From positions 2,512,756 through 2,576,755 of the forward strand of contig CM060069.1 of NCBI GenBank assembly GCA_030533445.1: a stretch of 64,000 bases of DNA, given 5' to 3'. A program made the position numbers and the translations under genes. Shown here piece by piece: positions 11,280 to 22,589 of this stretch. The DNA is from Cyprinodon diabolis (taxonomy: Eukaryota; Chordata; Actinopteri; Cyprinodontiformes; Cyprinodontidae). Under the pieces are notes generated by a model. It ran no database searches. It saw only the letters and a list, made by a program, of their open reading frames with translations, and was not told where the DNA came from. Position 1 is the stretch's first letter. Every line of letters starts with the position of its first letter.

Positions 11280-11987
11280 TGTCATGATGGGTTTAGGTTA
11301 TTAGCCCATATGCAGAACACAACGGAGGCTGGGTAAAAGTTAAACAAGGTTTATTGAAATGTTTCGCAATAAAGAGACAATGTACTGGGTCAGGGGCTGG
11401 TCCAGGCTGGTTCACAGAAGTCTGCTGAGAAGATAGTTTGATTAGAAGGCAGGCAGATGAGAATGAGTCTTTGATATTTCAGAATTATACCTTGACTGAA
11501 TCCGGGCTTCTCTTTGAGAGGAGGAACCGTTGGGTCCAGAGACTGTTTGTTCAGCAGAGTTCCAGAGCAGCTGCAGCGTCTAGCTTCTGACTTTAATGGC
11601 AGACCTTGATCAGAGTTTCCAGCTCTTAAGTAAGAGCAGCAGGGGAATCCACATAGGAATCTTCAGGTTTGGCTCTCCAGGGAAGATTGGCAGGTTAAGC
11701 TCATCCAGAGCTTCAGGCTAGAGACAGGTTTCCTGTGAGGCAAAAACAGAAGAGAGTTAGAATCTGATCTCTCTCCAGAGACAGCTAAGATTCTTTCAGT
11801 TTCAAGGCTCAGGTTGCTAACCAAACTAAGGTCAACACTGCGGCGTCGAAGCAAGGTCTGGCAGCTGATTATAAAGGGCAGGTCTCCTGATGAGTAGATG
11901 CGTCTCAGGTGTGCTGGAAGACTCCAGCTCCAGGAGACCCACGGCGCACTCTGCTGGAGGAAGGTGGTACAGCTCCAGATCCCAACA
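11280..11987 (-). repeat. Chromovirus 3' LTR
   Basis: Read on the minus strand it begins TGTTGGGATCTGGAGCTG and ends CATCATGACA, with standard TG..CA ends. It is about 98% like the other LTR by eye. A polyadenylation signal (AATAAA, reverse of TTTATT) lies near 11350. Confidence 0.95.
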
Positions 11988-12003
11988 GTACCCCCCCTCT
12001 CAA
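11988..12003 (-). promoter_or_regulatory. Polypurine tract of the chromovirus
   Basis: Read on the minus strand, TTGAGAGGGGGGTAC lies directly before the 3' LTR. This is the usual position of the primer for plus-strand DNA synthesis. Confidence 0.8.
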
Positions 12004-15000
12004 CGACCGCCTCTTGGCGGTCCAGAAGATGTCGACAGGAGGGAGCTCTCATATTCCTCGATCAGGGACGGATCGAGGATATAAGAGCCAGGAACCCATG
12101 TGCGGTCCTCCGGACCGTAGCCCTCCCAATCGACGAGGTACTGCCAACCGCGACCTCGCCGACTGGAGTCCACGATCCGGCGGACGGTGAAGGCAGGATG
12201 TCCATCGATGTCCCGGGCGGGTGGAGGGGAGTCGGATGGAGGGCACAGGGGGCTAGAAACAACTGGTTTAATCTGGGAGACATGGAACGTGGGATGGATG
12301 CGGAGACTCGGAGGAAGGTGCAGACGTACAGCAGAGGGGTTGATGATCTGGGCAACCTTGAATGGACCAATGAAACGGGGGGACTGTTTCCGAGACATCC
12401 CCTCGAGGGGAATGTCTCGTGTGGACAGCCATACCTCTTGGCCTATGGAGTAGTCAGGGGCCAGGCGTCTCTTGGAGTCAGCGAAGCGTTTAGTAGAGAC
12501 AGATGAGCGGTTGAGGGTGGCGATGGTGTCCTTCCAGACTCTCTGGCAACGACGGATGTGCTGATGGACTGATCGGATTGAAATCTCTCTCTCGTCTGCA
12601 GGGAAAAGTGGAGGCTGATAACCAAGAGATACCTGGAACGTTGATAGACCGGTAGAAGCAGACTTGAGTGAATTGTGGGCGTATTCGATCCAGGTCAGGT
12701 ACTGACTCCAGTCAGTGGGGTTGTTTGAGGTCAGGCAGCGGAGAGTGGACTCTAGTTGCTGGTTCATTCTCTCCGTCTGCCCGTTTGACTGTGGGTGGTA
12801 ACCAGAGGTGAGTGAGGACTTACAGTTTAATGCTGAACAGAAGGCTTTCCAGAACTGTGAGATGAACTGTGGACCGCGGTCGGAGAGAATTTCTTGTGGG
12901 ATGCCATGGAGTCGGAAAACATGCTTCACAAGAAGCTGGGCCGTCTGGAAAGCCGTGGGAAGTTTCCTTAGGGGAATTAAGTGACAAGCCTTTGAAAAAC
13001 GGTCGACGATGGTTAAAATGGTGGACATACCTTTGGAAATCGGGAGACCAGTGACAAAATCAACAGCAATATGAGACCAGGGACGGGTAGGAACAGGTAG
13101 GGGATGCAGCAAACCAAAAGGTGGTTGGTGAGAGGTCTTGTTTCTGGCGCAGATGGGACATGCCAAAACGTACTCATTTACGTCCTTGTGTAAGGATGGC
13201 CACCAGAAACGTCTTGTAATCAAGGCAATCGTTCTGCTCACTCCAGGATGGGCGGAAAATTTAGCTGCATGCATCCACTGGATCAGACGGGATCTAATGG
13301 AAGGTGGAACATAGGTTTTATTTGGAGAACCGTTACCTGGGTCAGGTTCAGAGGCTAGGGCAGCGTTGATGAGATCAGTGATCTCCCAGGAAACCACTCC
13401 AACAGTACAGGAGGCAGGAAGAACTGGCTCGGGCGTCTCAGGTTGATCAGCAGAGTAAAAATGAGAGAGAGAATCGGGCTTGACGTTCTTGGAACCAGGT
13501 CTGTAAGAGATTATGAGATTGAATCGGGAGAAAAACAATGACCATCTAGAATGACGTGGATTAGCTTGTTTGGCGGATTGGAGATAGGCCAGGTTATTGT
13601 GGTCTGTCCAGACCAAAACTGGATGCTCGGCCCCCTCGAGCCAGTGTCTCCACTCCTCCAAGGCGAGTTTGATGGCTAGAAGTTCTCGATCTCCAACATC
13701 ATAGTTTTGCTCCGCTGGTGAGAGTCTACGTGAAAAGAAGGCACAAGGATGAATCTTTTGGTCTGAGTCAAATTGTTGAGACAAAACTGCTCCAACACCG
13801 GAGTCTGAGGCATCCACCTCTAAGATAAACTGCTTAGAGGGGTCTGGCTGGATCAGAATGGGAGCTCTAGAAAACAGGTTATTTAATTTCTCAAAAGCGT
13901 TCTGGGCCTAAGGTGTCCATTGCAATGTCTTCTTTACCGAAGTCAGAGTTGTCAGAGGTAGAGCTGTTTGACTGTAATTCCTTATGAAGCGTCTGTAAAA
14001 GTTTCCAAAACCAAGGAATCTTTGAAGCTGTTTGAGGTTTTCAGGTGTCGGCCAGTCCAGAACTGCCTTTATTTTGTCTTCGGATGGCTTAACCTGCCCG
14101 CCCTCGAGCACAAACCCCAAAAAAGTAACTGATGATTGGTGAAATTCGCACTTCTCTGCCTTCACAAAGAGCTTGTTTTCCAAAAGTCTCTGAAGAACCA
14201 GACGGACATGTTTCTTATGCTCTGATAGGTTCTTGGAGTAGATCAAAATATCATCAATGTACACAAAAACGAACACATTCAAAAAATCTCTGAGGACGTC
14301 ATTGACTAGAGCCGGAAAACAGGCAGGAGCGTTTGTGAGACCAAAAGGCATGACCAGATACTCAAATTGGCCTAAGGGGGTCTTAAAGGCTGTCTTCCAT
14401 TCGTCTCCTTCTCTTATCCTAAGGAGGTGATAAGCATTTCTCAAATCGAGTTTAGTGAACACTGTTGCACCCTGAACAGGTTCAAATGCTGATGCCAGTA
14501 ATGGTAGGGGGTACTTATTTTTGACGGTTATCTGATTTAGGCCTCTGTAATCTATACAGGGTCGTAGGGAATCATCCTTCTTACCCACAAAAAAGAAACC
14601 AGCACCAAGAGGAGAAGAAGATGGGCGGATTATCCCAGCAGCTAGAGACTCATTGATGTACTTCTCCATGGTCTCACGTTCAGGCTTAGAGATGTTATAA
14701 AGTCTACTGCTGGGCAGGGGAGCTCCTGGTAATAATTCTATGGCGCAGTCATATGGTCTGTGAGGTGGAAGAGATGTCGCACTGACCTTACTGAAGACTG
14801 GTGCCAGATCGTGATACTCGGGAGGAACAGAAGTAAGGTCAGGAGAGTCCATCTCCCCCCTACCTCTAGGGAACTGAACAGCAGGGGCTGCAGAACGAAG
14901 ACATGTCTCGTGACAGGACGTGGACCAAGACTCAATGTGGCGTTCAGCCCAGTTGATATGGGGGTTATGACGTTCCAGCCACTCGAATCCAAGCACCAAG
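12000..15000 (-). pseudogene. Chromovirus pol: RT, RNase H, integrase, chromodomain
   Basis: The frame spans two open blocks, 14999-13908 (363 codons) and 13817-12000 (605 codons), separated by an in-frame TAG near 13906. The first block carries RT, with [19 protein letters not shown] and the catalytic YIDD at about 14250-14261. The second starts in RNase H ([14 protein letters not shown]). It continues with an integrase zinc region ([10 protein letters not shown]), the integrase core ([24 protein letters not shown]) and ends in a chromodomain ([36 protein letters not shown]). The C-terminal chromodomain defines chromoviruses, and is thought to guide integration to modified histones. An earlier in-frame TGA near 15045 cuts the protease. 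The element cannot make a full polyprotein. Confidence 0.92.
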
Positions 15001-15014
15001 GGGGAGCATGCAGA

Positions 15015-15259
15015 AGGGAAAACAAAAAAGGTTAATGTCTCACAATGATTTCAAGAGATCAACAGTTCTAGAGGTTGTGTTTGATGAGTGACTTGATGGA
15101 ATTTCTTTCCATCAATAGCGGAAACTCTGAGAGGCTTGGATAACGGAACGGTTTCAATCTGTAATTGCTGGACCAGGTTAGAATCAATGAGATTACTCTC
15201 ACATCCTCAAGCCACCTACGGAGGTGATCTGCTGGGCTTTGTGTTAGGCCGCAGTGTTC
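15015..15259 (-). pseudogene. Residual gag start fused to the protease end
   Basis: Directly after the 5' LTR, about 40 bases resemble a gag beginning (the CCAGCAGATCACCTCCG segment). The sequence then jumps to the C-terminal half of a gypsy protease (SNLIDSNLVQQLQI, then VSAIDGKKFH). The catalytic Asp-Ser-Gly lies at or beyond the junction near 15200-15210 and is absent. This marks an internal deletion that removed nearly all of gag. A TGA near 15045 interrupts the rest. Confidence 0.7.
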
Positions 15260-15968
15260 TGTCATGATGGGTTTAGGTTCTTAGCCCATATGCAGAACAC
15301 AACGGAGGCTGGGTAAAAGTTAAACAAGGTTTATTGAAATGTTTCACAATAAAGAGACAATGTACTGGGTCAGGGGCTGGTCCAGGCTGGTTCACAGAAG
15401 TCTGCTGAGAAGATAGTTTGATTAGAAGGCAAGCAGATGAGAATGAGTCTTTGATAATTCAGAATTATACCTTGACTGAATCCGGGCTTCTCTTTGAGAG
15501 AGAGGGAACCGTTGGGTCCAGAGACTGTTTGTTCAGCAGAGTTCCAGAGCAGCTGCAGCGTCTAGCTTCTGACTGTAATGGCAGAACTTGATCAGAGTTT
15601 CAGCTCTTAACTAAGAGCAGCAGGGGAATGCACATAGGAATCTTCAGGTTAGGCTCTCCAGGGCAGATTGGCAGGTTAAGCTCATCCAGAGCTTCAGGCT
15701 AGAGACAGGTTTCCCGTGAGGCAAAAACAGAAGAGAGTTAGAATCTGATCTCTCTCCAGAGACAGCTAAGATTCTTTCAGTTTCAAGGCTCAGGTTGCTA
15801 ACCAAACTAAGGTCAACACTGCAGCGTCGAAGCAAGGTCTGGCAGCTGGTTATAAAGGGCAGGTCTCCTGATGAGTAGATGCGTCTCAGGTGTGCTGGAA
15901 GACTCCAGCTCCAGGAGACCCACGGCGCACTCTGCTGGAGGAAGGTGGTACAGCTCCAGATCCCAACA
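15260..15968 (-). repeat. Chromovirus 5' LTR
   Basis: It matches the 3' LTR at 11280-11987 and carries the same TG..CA ends. It is followed on the right by the TAAAC target duplication. No convincing tRNA-type primer-binding site follows it. Confidence 0.95.
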
Positions 15969-16254
15969 TAAACCATGTCAAATCATCTCTTGAAGAGGAA
16001 AGCCCTAACCAGTATGCCACACATTAGTGAGTGCATAAGTAACATAAGTTATCATTTTATTGTTATTTTGAGAATTATTGAATTTGATCTCATTTAGTTA
16101 TTTTCTAATGCATTATACCTTTCTGCACTCTGCTCTTATTGAATTGAGAAAGTTTCATGGATTGGAAGCGAAAAGTCTTCAAACCGTGGAAGTCCAGTGG
16201 ATTGTTTTTTAAAACTTTTACAGAATGACTACGACCTGAATGACTGAGAATCTT

Positions 16255-17822
16255 CACCAGCATATTGCACTCCATTTTGGGAAAGATACCCTTGGAATAA
16301 CCCGTAAGTATGATAAATTGCTTAGGAAACTTGCAGATTATAGGAACCATCTACGTTTCAACTTAAGACTCATTGCAAACAGCTTAAGCACCACAGGAAA
16401 TGAAAGCCATAACATCCCTGAGCCAGGACCAAAACATCACCATATTACCAGCAGACAAATGAACATGCACCGTGGTCCTCAACACCTCTGACTACCAGGA
16501 CAAAATTATCACTCTACTGAACGACACTAACAAGTATGAATCCTTGAAAAGAGATCCAACCAACGCTTACAAAAAGAAAATAATAGACTATCTCAAACTA
16601 CTTGAAAAATACAAGGTAATTAACAGTACAGTCTATTTTAGATTATATCTAGGGGAGGGAATTCCATGCTTATATGGACTCCCAAAAATTCACAAGGAAG
16701 GAACACCACTCAGGCCCATTGTCAGCAGCATTAACTCAGTAACATACAACATTGCTAAACAGCTTACTAATATCTTAGCCCAATTGGTGGAAAACACAAC
16801 ACATCACATAGAAACCTCCAAAGACTTTGCCAACAAAGTCAAACATTTAAGGATGGCACCAGGAGAAACCCTGTTATTGTTTAATGTTACTTCACTTTTC
16901 ACATGCATATGTTAGGTTCATTCTGTATACATCATGTGCATTGTTACTTTGTTAGCCAGATTAGACAGAATAGAAGGCCTTCCTTCACATGGTGGATGTC
17001 ACTGTGTGTACGGAGGTCATCTAATCAGGACAGCCTTCGTGTCTTTAAACATACAAAGGATATGGGCACATCTTGGAGCCGGACTGATAAAGGAGAGCTA
17101 TCTGGCATGATGCATGAAGGTCAGGACATGGATGGTGTGTCAGTTTCTGATACGGACAGCTAAGCATCCACCTGATGCAGAACATGGACTCATGAGGTAT
17201 AAGAAGGAGGAGATGACCTTGTTCAGGGCTCAATCTTTACTGGATGCTCGCTGACGTTTTTTGAGCCCACAGCTGTGCCAACTTTAGCAATTTCTCTGTT
17301 ATGTAACGACCTGACCTGGAATAAACTCTGTTACTTTTTCACTCCTGTTTTATAGTCCTTTTTTATATGGTTTTACCCAGTTTGAGTTAAGAGTAGTAAA
17401 TAACTTGCTCCCAGGAAAAGAACCGGTATGGACGTTCAGGGGGACCTAACTTCCATATTTAACACATACCTATATCAGAGGCAGTGGAAACAGTCAGGAC
17501 ACGTCTTCAACAAGATAGTGACTTAAACAATAGGACTAATTTCAGATTACCAGATCAGATCTGCACGCTACTGGGCCTTTTTCTTTCCACAAACTATTTC
17601 AAATTCAGAGATTATTTTTTCAGACAGAAGCATGGTTGTGCAATGGGATCTCCAGTGTCACCAATTGTAGCCAATCTTTACATGGAAGAAATGGAAAAGA
17701 GAGTTTTAGACACTTTCAAAGGAACACCACCAAGCCACTGGTTTAGATATGTGGATGACACATATCGTCAAAATCCAGCTAAAAGAAGTGGAAGCTTTCA
17801 TGAGACACATCAACTCTGTTGA
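16255..17822 (+). pseudogene. PLE reverse transcriptase, split by a solo LTR
   Basis: An N-terminal piece (KLLRKLADYRNHLRFNLR) is followed by YGLPKIHKEGTPLRPIVSS, LLLFNVTSLFTC and, after the 555-bp insertion, HGCAMGSPVSPIVANLYMEE and the catalytic FRYVDDT (about 17745). An in-frame TGA near 16459 falls between PADK and TCTVVL. The sequence between FNLR and the PADK block is shortened. Directly after YVDDT the frame shifts to the one at 17749. The fold is the PLE-type RT, related to telomerase, but this copy is inactive. Confidence 0.85.
16910..17464 (+). repeat. Solo LTR of an ERV-like element with 4-bp TSD
   Basis: The insert begins TGTTAGGTTC and ends CATATTTAACA. It is flanked by CATA on both sides (16906-16909 and 17465-17468). 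Removing it and one CATA rejoins the PLE frame exactly between FTC and PISEAVETV. It contains a TATA-like GTATAAGAAG near 17198 and a GAATAAACTC polyadenylation signal near 17321. A 4-bp duplication fits retroviral-type integration. It is not the LTR of the ERV at 48.5-56.5 kb. Confidence 0.88.
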
Positions 17823-18606
17823 CCATAACATCAAATTCACCAGAGAGAATGCTGAGGACAACAAACTACCTTTTCTGGACTGCCTGGTAAGCATGGAAAG
17901 AGATGGAAGTCTAAACACTGAAGTGTATACAAAACCTACTCACACGGACCAGTATCTTCTTTTTGACTCACACCATCCACTGGAACACAAACTCTCAGTC
18001 ATCAGAACCTTAAAACACCGGGCAGAACATGTCCCTAGTAAAACCGAAGGGAAGCACAAGGAACAGAAATTCATCAGAGATGCTCTCCAAACCTGTGGAT
18101 ACCCAAACTGGGCGTTTATCAAATCAGCAAGGAAATCCAAAAGACATGCAGCAGAAGATAGCAGTGAGAAAATGAAATGCAAAGACATCACAATCCCTTA
18201 TGTTGCTGGAGTCTTTGAAAAGCTCAAGAAGATTTTCTTAAAACAAAAACTCCAAGTACATTTCAAACCAAACAAGACCCTTAAAAAGAGACTAGTGCAT
18301 CCTAAAGATAAAACCCCCAGACCGAATCTGAGCAGAGTGGTATATGCTGTTCAGTGCAGCGAGGAATGCTCTGATCTTTATATTGGAGAAAACAAACAAC
18401 CGCTCCACAGACGCATGGCCCAACACAGAAGAGTGGCCTCCTCTGGACAAGACTCTGCAGTACATCTACGCTTTACGGACAAAGGACATTCTTTGGAGGA
18501 CCAGAATGTTCACAAATTGGACAAAGAAGACAGGTGGTTTGAGAGGGGCGTGAAGGAAGCCATCTATGTTAAGAGAGAAAAACCAACCTTAAACAGAGGT
18601 GGTTGA
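17749..18606 (+). pseudogene. PLE: RT thumb and GIY-YIG endonuclease
   Basis: This 285-codon open block starts just after the catalytic YVDD. It contains the PLE motifs NKLPFLDCLV and VYTKPTHTDQYLLFDSHHP, a basic linker, and the C-terminal GIY-YIG nuclease. The nuclease part includes VVYAVQCSEECSDLYIGE and RRMAQHRR (about 18331-18440), then GHSLEDQNV and WFERGVKEAIYV, and ends TLNRGG. GIY-YIG nicks target DNA to prime reverse transcription. This block is open, but it is out of frame with the RT before it, so only a partial product could be made. Confidence 0.88.
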
Positions 18607-18769
18607 CTCAGATTGCAGCTTCCAAAAACTTACAATTCGGTTATTGAGTTAATTCCTTCAAGGTATCACCACAACCCCCACCCCATCACAGAGGAACAAA
18701 GTACCTCCTCTCTTCAGCCAGGTGAACAATCGCCCCTTTAACCGACCTTTCACAATCATAGAAAGGGTT

Positions 18770-19815
18770 CAATTCAATTCAATTCAATTCAGTTTATTTA
18801 TATAGCGCCAAATTCACAACACGTCATCTCAAGGCACTTTACAGTTCAACCAGATCATACAGTCAAATTGATACAAAGTTTTCTATCTAAGGAAAACCAG
18901 TTGATTGCATTGACTCATTGACTCAAATACAATCCCTCACACTAAGCATGCTTGTAGCAACAGTGGAGAGGAAAAACTCCCTTTTAACAGGAAGAAACCT
19001 CCAGCAGAACCAGGCTCAGTGTGAGCGGCCATCTGCCGAGGCCGACTGGGGTTCAAGGAGACAGAAGCAGAGATACAAAAAGCAGCTGTAAAAGGCGGCC
19101 CCGTCCAGGAAACACACAGCCAGGCAGACAAGCTCCAAGGCAGCTCCCATGCCAGAGGATGAAGAGAGCACATCCACCCAGCCACGGCCAGAGAAACAGG
19201 ACCACACTGGAAGACAGGCCGATCTCCAACATCTACAAACAAGGGTGTTGATGGAAGCAGCACAGCTGATGTTTCTTTCCTGGATGACGTCACAGCCAAA
19301 CAGGAACAGACGAGGCAAAGCTACTCTGAGGAAAAGCAGAGAGAGCAGAAGGTTAGAGATTGAACAAACAGATTCTGCAGAATAGGAGAACAGAGAGAGA
19401 ATGAAGCAGAATGATGAAATGGGGGTCCCTATGTCCTCCAGAAGTCTAAGCCTATAGCAGCATAACTTTAAAGACAGCTCAGGATAACCTGAGCCACCCT
19501 AACTATAAGCTTTATCAAAAAGGAAAGTTTTAAGCCTAGTCTTAAAAGTAGACAGAGTGTCTGCCTCACGGACTAAAACTGGTAGTTGGTTCCACAGGAG
19601 AGGAGCCTGATAACTAAAAGATCTGCCTCCCATTCTACTTTTAGAAATTCTAGGAACCACTAGTAAACCTGCAGATTGAGAGCGAAGTGCTCTGTTAGGA
19701 ACATCAGGAACAATCAGATCTCTGATATCAGATGGAGCTTGGCCATTTAAGGCTTTATATGTGAGAAGGAGGATTTTAAATTCTATTCTTGATTTAACAG
19801 GAATTTCAGGTATTA
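18770..19815 (-). pseudogene. L2/Rex1-like LINE, 5'-truncated, inserted in the PLE tail
   Basis: The minus-strand frame 19805-19499 encodes the ORF2 C-terminus (PVKSRIEFKILLLTYKALNG, LLWNQLPVLVREADTLSTFK, RLKTFLFDKAYS). About 720 bases of 3' untranslated sequence follow and end in an AATTG repeat (AATTCAATTC at 18775-18795 on the plus strand). The flanks look duplicated: CCCCTTTAAC..GACCTTTCA..ATCAT lies at about 18735-18765 and again at 19849-19878. Its 3' tail family recurs at 26.8, 32.1, 38.6 and 61.1 kb. Confidence 0.8.
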
Positions 19816-20066
19816 AACGCGACATTCCCCTCTTTATTGACAACCCCCCCTTTAACGACCGACCTTTCAGAATCATGGACAATTTTCAGATTTTACAGTA
19901 TAACAATGGAACCAAACGACCCGCTCGTCAATTCCAATTTGCATGTTTCCCAACAATACAAGGCCTCTTCTATATAAAGCCTCAAACTTAATGCGAATCC
20001 AGACAATTTGAATTGAGAAAGCTTCCTGGATTGAAAGCGAAACATCCAACCAAGTCGGTGGATTAT

Positions 20067-20993
20067 TTTTTTTTTGTTGCTGTTTTTTTACAGTGTCCTG
20101 TCCGGAGCTCCACCAGTGCACTGGTGAGCCCAGGCGCCAGCCAGTGGAGGGAAAGCAGGACGGGGAGAATGGGCTCCGCACTTGGCGGAGACTTGAAATG
20201 TGCTTGGGAGAGGGAGCGGTTCAGACCCCAGCATGGGTGAGAAAGAAAGAAAAAACCAAAAACTCCCAGTGTCAATCACACCTTCCCACCCCAGTATCCG
20301 CACTCACACAACACAGAAAAATAAAAAACGCGGACTCACATTCACACATAACACTCACATCCAATAATACTCTTAACTTTAACAGAATGCTCTTAATGTT
20401 GCTCCTGGGCTTACGTAGTCCCTTCCCTCAGACCTCACAATGGTGTTCCTGTTGCTGAGGGTGAGCTCTGCATAAATTGTTCTAGTTTCTTTAAAAAAAT
20501 CCAACATTAACAGTTAATTCCTCAGTGTATGTTGTTCAATGACAAATACTCTTATTTTAACCGAGCTGTTGTGTGTAATTTGGACCGATCTAAGTTTTAT
20601 AGACCTTTTTTAAGGCCCGGTTGGGACTAGATGACCAGTGTAACTTCTGTGCCCATTTGCATTTGTCTAAAATTACTCATTGTAAAATTTGAGACCCAAC
20701 AATGGTGTTCATGTTGCTGAGGACCGGACAGCATACCTGAAGACAGTTTCTATTTTTTTTGTCATCTGAAGGAGAAAATAAATGCAGCATAACAGTACTT
20801 TGAGTGGTTGTCCTTCATCGCCTTACTACACATCCGTTAAACTGGTGTCATGAGCCCCTGGATCTGCAGATCAGTTTGATGCTCATTGCTGTGGATGCTG
20901 TTCTATATTTTCATTTTATTAGTAGTCAGATTTATGAGAGACTTACTTTTTTCCTCTCGGTGAATAGATGAAAGTTACTTGCTGATACAGTTT
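20067..20993. other. No gene seen
   Basis: A motif CAATGGTGTTC.TGTTGCTGAG occurs twice (20438 and 20701), suggesting a small diverged repeat. A T-rich tract ending in ACAG near 20090 looks like a splice acceptor, but no coding exon follows. The rest is unassigned. Confidence 0.35.
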
Positions 20994-22480
20994 GATATAT
21001 CTAATTACTGATGGACACTATAATAATATTTCAGTACTGAATTGAGGTTTACTGGACTAAAAGAAAATGTGCAGTACGCATTAAAACACATTTTGACAGG
21101 TGCAAAAATAATGGCACCTAAGCAAAAAAGAGACGTTAATATTTAGTAGATCCTCTTTTTGCAAAAACAACAGTCTCTAGTGGCTTCCTGTAGCTTTTAA
21201 TGAGTTCCTGGATCCTGGATGAAGGGATTTTTGACCATTCTTCTTTGCAAAACAATTCCAGCTCAGTTAAGTTTAATGGTTGACGAGCATGGACAGCCTG
21301 CTTCAGATCATCCCACAGATGTTCAATGATATTCAGGTTTGGGATGGCCATTCCAGAACATTGGGATTTTTCCTCTGCATGAATGCCTGAGTAGATTTGG
21401 AGCGGTGTTTTGGATCAATGTCTTGCTGAAATATCCATCCCTGGCGTAACTTCAACTTCCTAACTGATTTGTGAACATTATTCTGAAGAATCTGCTGATA
21501 TTGAGTGGAATCCATGCGACCCTCAACTTTAACAAGTTTCCCAGTGCCAGCATTGGCAACGCAGGCCCAAAGCATGATGGAACCTTCACTAAATATAACA
21601 GTTGGTAGCAAATGTTTTTCTTGGTACGCTGTGTTTTTTCCCCGCCATGTACAACGCCTTTTTTTTATGACCAAACAACTCAATCTTTGTTTCATCAGTC
21701 CAAAGAACCTTATTCCAAATTAAGCTGGCTTGTCCAAATGTGCTTTTGCATACTTCAAATGATTCTGTTTGTAGCGCTCTTGCAGAAAAGGCTTCCGTCG
21801 CATCACTCTCCCATACAGCTTCTTCTGGTGCAAAGTGCGCTGAATATTTGAACGATGCACAGTGACACCATCTGCAGCAAGATGATGCTGCAGGTCTTTG
21901 GAGGCGGGCTGCGGGTTATCCTTGACCATTCTCACCATTCTTCTTCTCTGCCTCTCTGATATTTTTCTTGGCCTGCCACTTCTGGGCTTAACACGAACTG
22001 TCCCTGTGGTTTTCATTTCCTTACTATGTTCCTCACAGTGGAAACACAGTTTAAATTTCTGGGTCAGCTTATTGTATTCTTCCCCTGAACCATTTGTTTT
22101 CATATCATTTGAGAGTTGTTTTAAGGTGCCCATGATGAATCTTCAGAGGAGATTCAACCAGGAGAACAACGTGCACTTGGCCACTTTAAATACATTTTCT
22201 CATGATTGGATACACCTGGCTATGAAGTTCAAATCTTAATGAAGTTACCAAACCAATTTTGTGTTTCAGTAAGTCAGTGAAAAGCAGTTAAGGGCATTTA
22301 AATCAATAAATGATTAGGGTACCCATGTCAAGTTTTTTTTTAATGCATATTGCACATTTTCTGTTAGTCCCATAAATCTCAATTCAATGCTGATATATTA
22401 CTGTGTCTATCAATTATTAGATATGTGAAACTTAAAAAAAAAAATAAGATTAATAGGGGTGACCAAACTTCTTCATATTA
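20994..22480 (-). mobile_element. Tc1/mariner element with long inverted repeats
   Basis: The stretch from about 20994 to 21090 (ATATATCTAATTACTGATGG, ACTGAATTGAGGTTTACTGG, AGAAAATGTGCAGTACGCAT) is matched in reverse complement by about 22340-22425. That gives imperfect long IRs like the IR/DR type of fish Tc1 elements. The outermost bases are decayed on the left. A transposase relic fills the interior. Confidence 0.8.
21136..22133 (-). pseudogene. Tc1-family transposase relic
   Basis: The N-terminal block (22133-21720) has a paired-like helix-turn-helix region with KPRSGRPRKIS and ends at LDKPA. The middle block (21695-21333) carries GSIMLWACVANAGTGKLVKV and WIFQQDIDPKH. The last block (21351-21136) carries NLNIIEHLWDDLKQAV and the EEWSKIP end. 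These are the DD34E landmarks. The first catalytic Asp (the TDET motif) is readable only in a different frame near 21690. At least two frameshifts and a stop inactivate it. Confidence 0.88.
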
Positions 22481-22482
<2 letters not shown>

Positions 22483-22515
<33 letters not shown>

Positions 22516-22516
22516 A

Positions 22517-22580
<64 letters not shown>
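22483..22580. repeat. (AT)n microsatellite
   Basis: Nearly pure AT dinucleotides span about 98 bases, with one ACATAAATATATAAA interruption. The tract lies between the outer end of the Tc1 element and the 3' tail of the R4 LINE. Confidence 0.95.
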
Positions 22581-22586
<6 letters not shown>

Positions 22587-22589
22587 CTG

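Larger units (their letters stand above)
11280..15968 (-). mobile_element. Ty3/gypsy chromovirus (sushi-like) LTR retrotransposon, gag deleted
   Basis: Two near-identical direct repeats (11280-11987 and 15260-15968) flank 3.27 kb of pol sequence. The element is bracketed by a perfect 5-bp target duplication TAAAC (11275-11279 and 15969-15973). The order on the minus strand is 5' LTR, gag trace, protease end, RT, RNase H, integrase, chromodomain, polypurine tract, 3' LTR. Most of gag and the protease active site are missing. About 15-20 differences between the LTRs are visible by eye over 708 bases, so the insertion is fairly recent but not new. Confidence 0.95.
16141..20066 (+). mobile_element. 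Penelope-like element (PLE) with flanking pLTR repeats
   Basis: The same terminal sequence (GAATTGAGAAAG, GGATTG, GAAGCGAAA) occurs at 16141-16215 and in direct orientation at 20010-20066. Between them lie an RT and a GIY-YIG endonuclease, the two domains that define PLEs. The element is interrupted by an ERV-type solo LTR (16910-17464) and an L2-like LINE (about 18770-19815). Direct pLTR copies at both ends are usual for PLEs. Confidence 0.85.

Noticed and set aside
11890..12506. Plus-strand ORFs up to 202 codons
   Set aside because: They are antisense shadows of the chromovirus integrase and chromodomain.
20040..20240. Host exon after a T-rich acceptor-like tract
   Set aside because: No frame shows a conserved domain, and the donor-like sites are weak.
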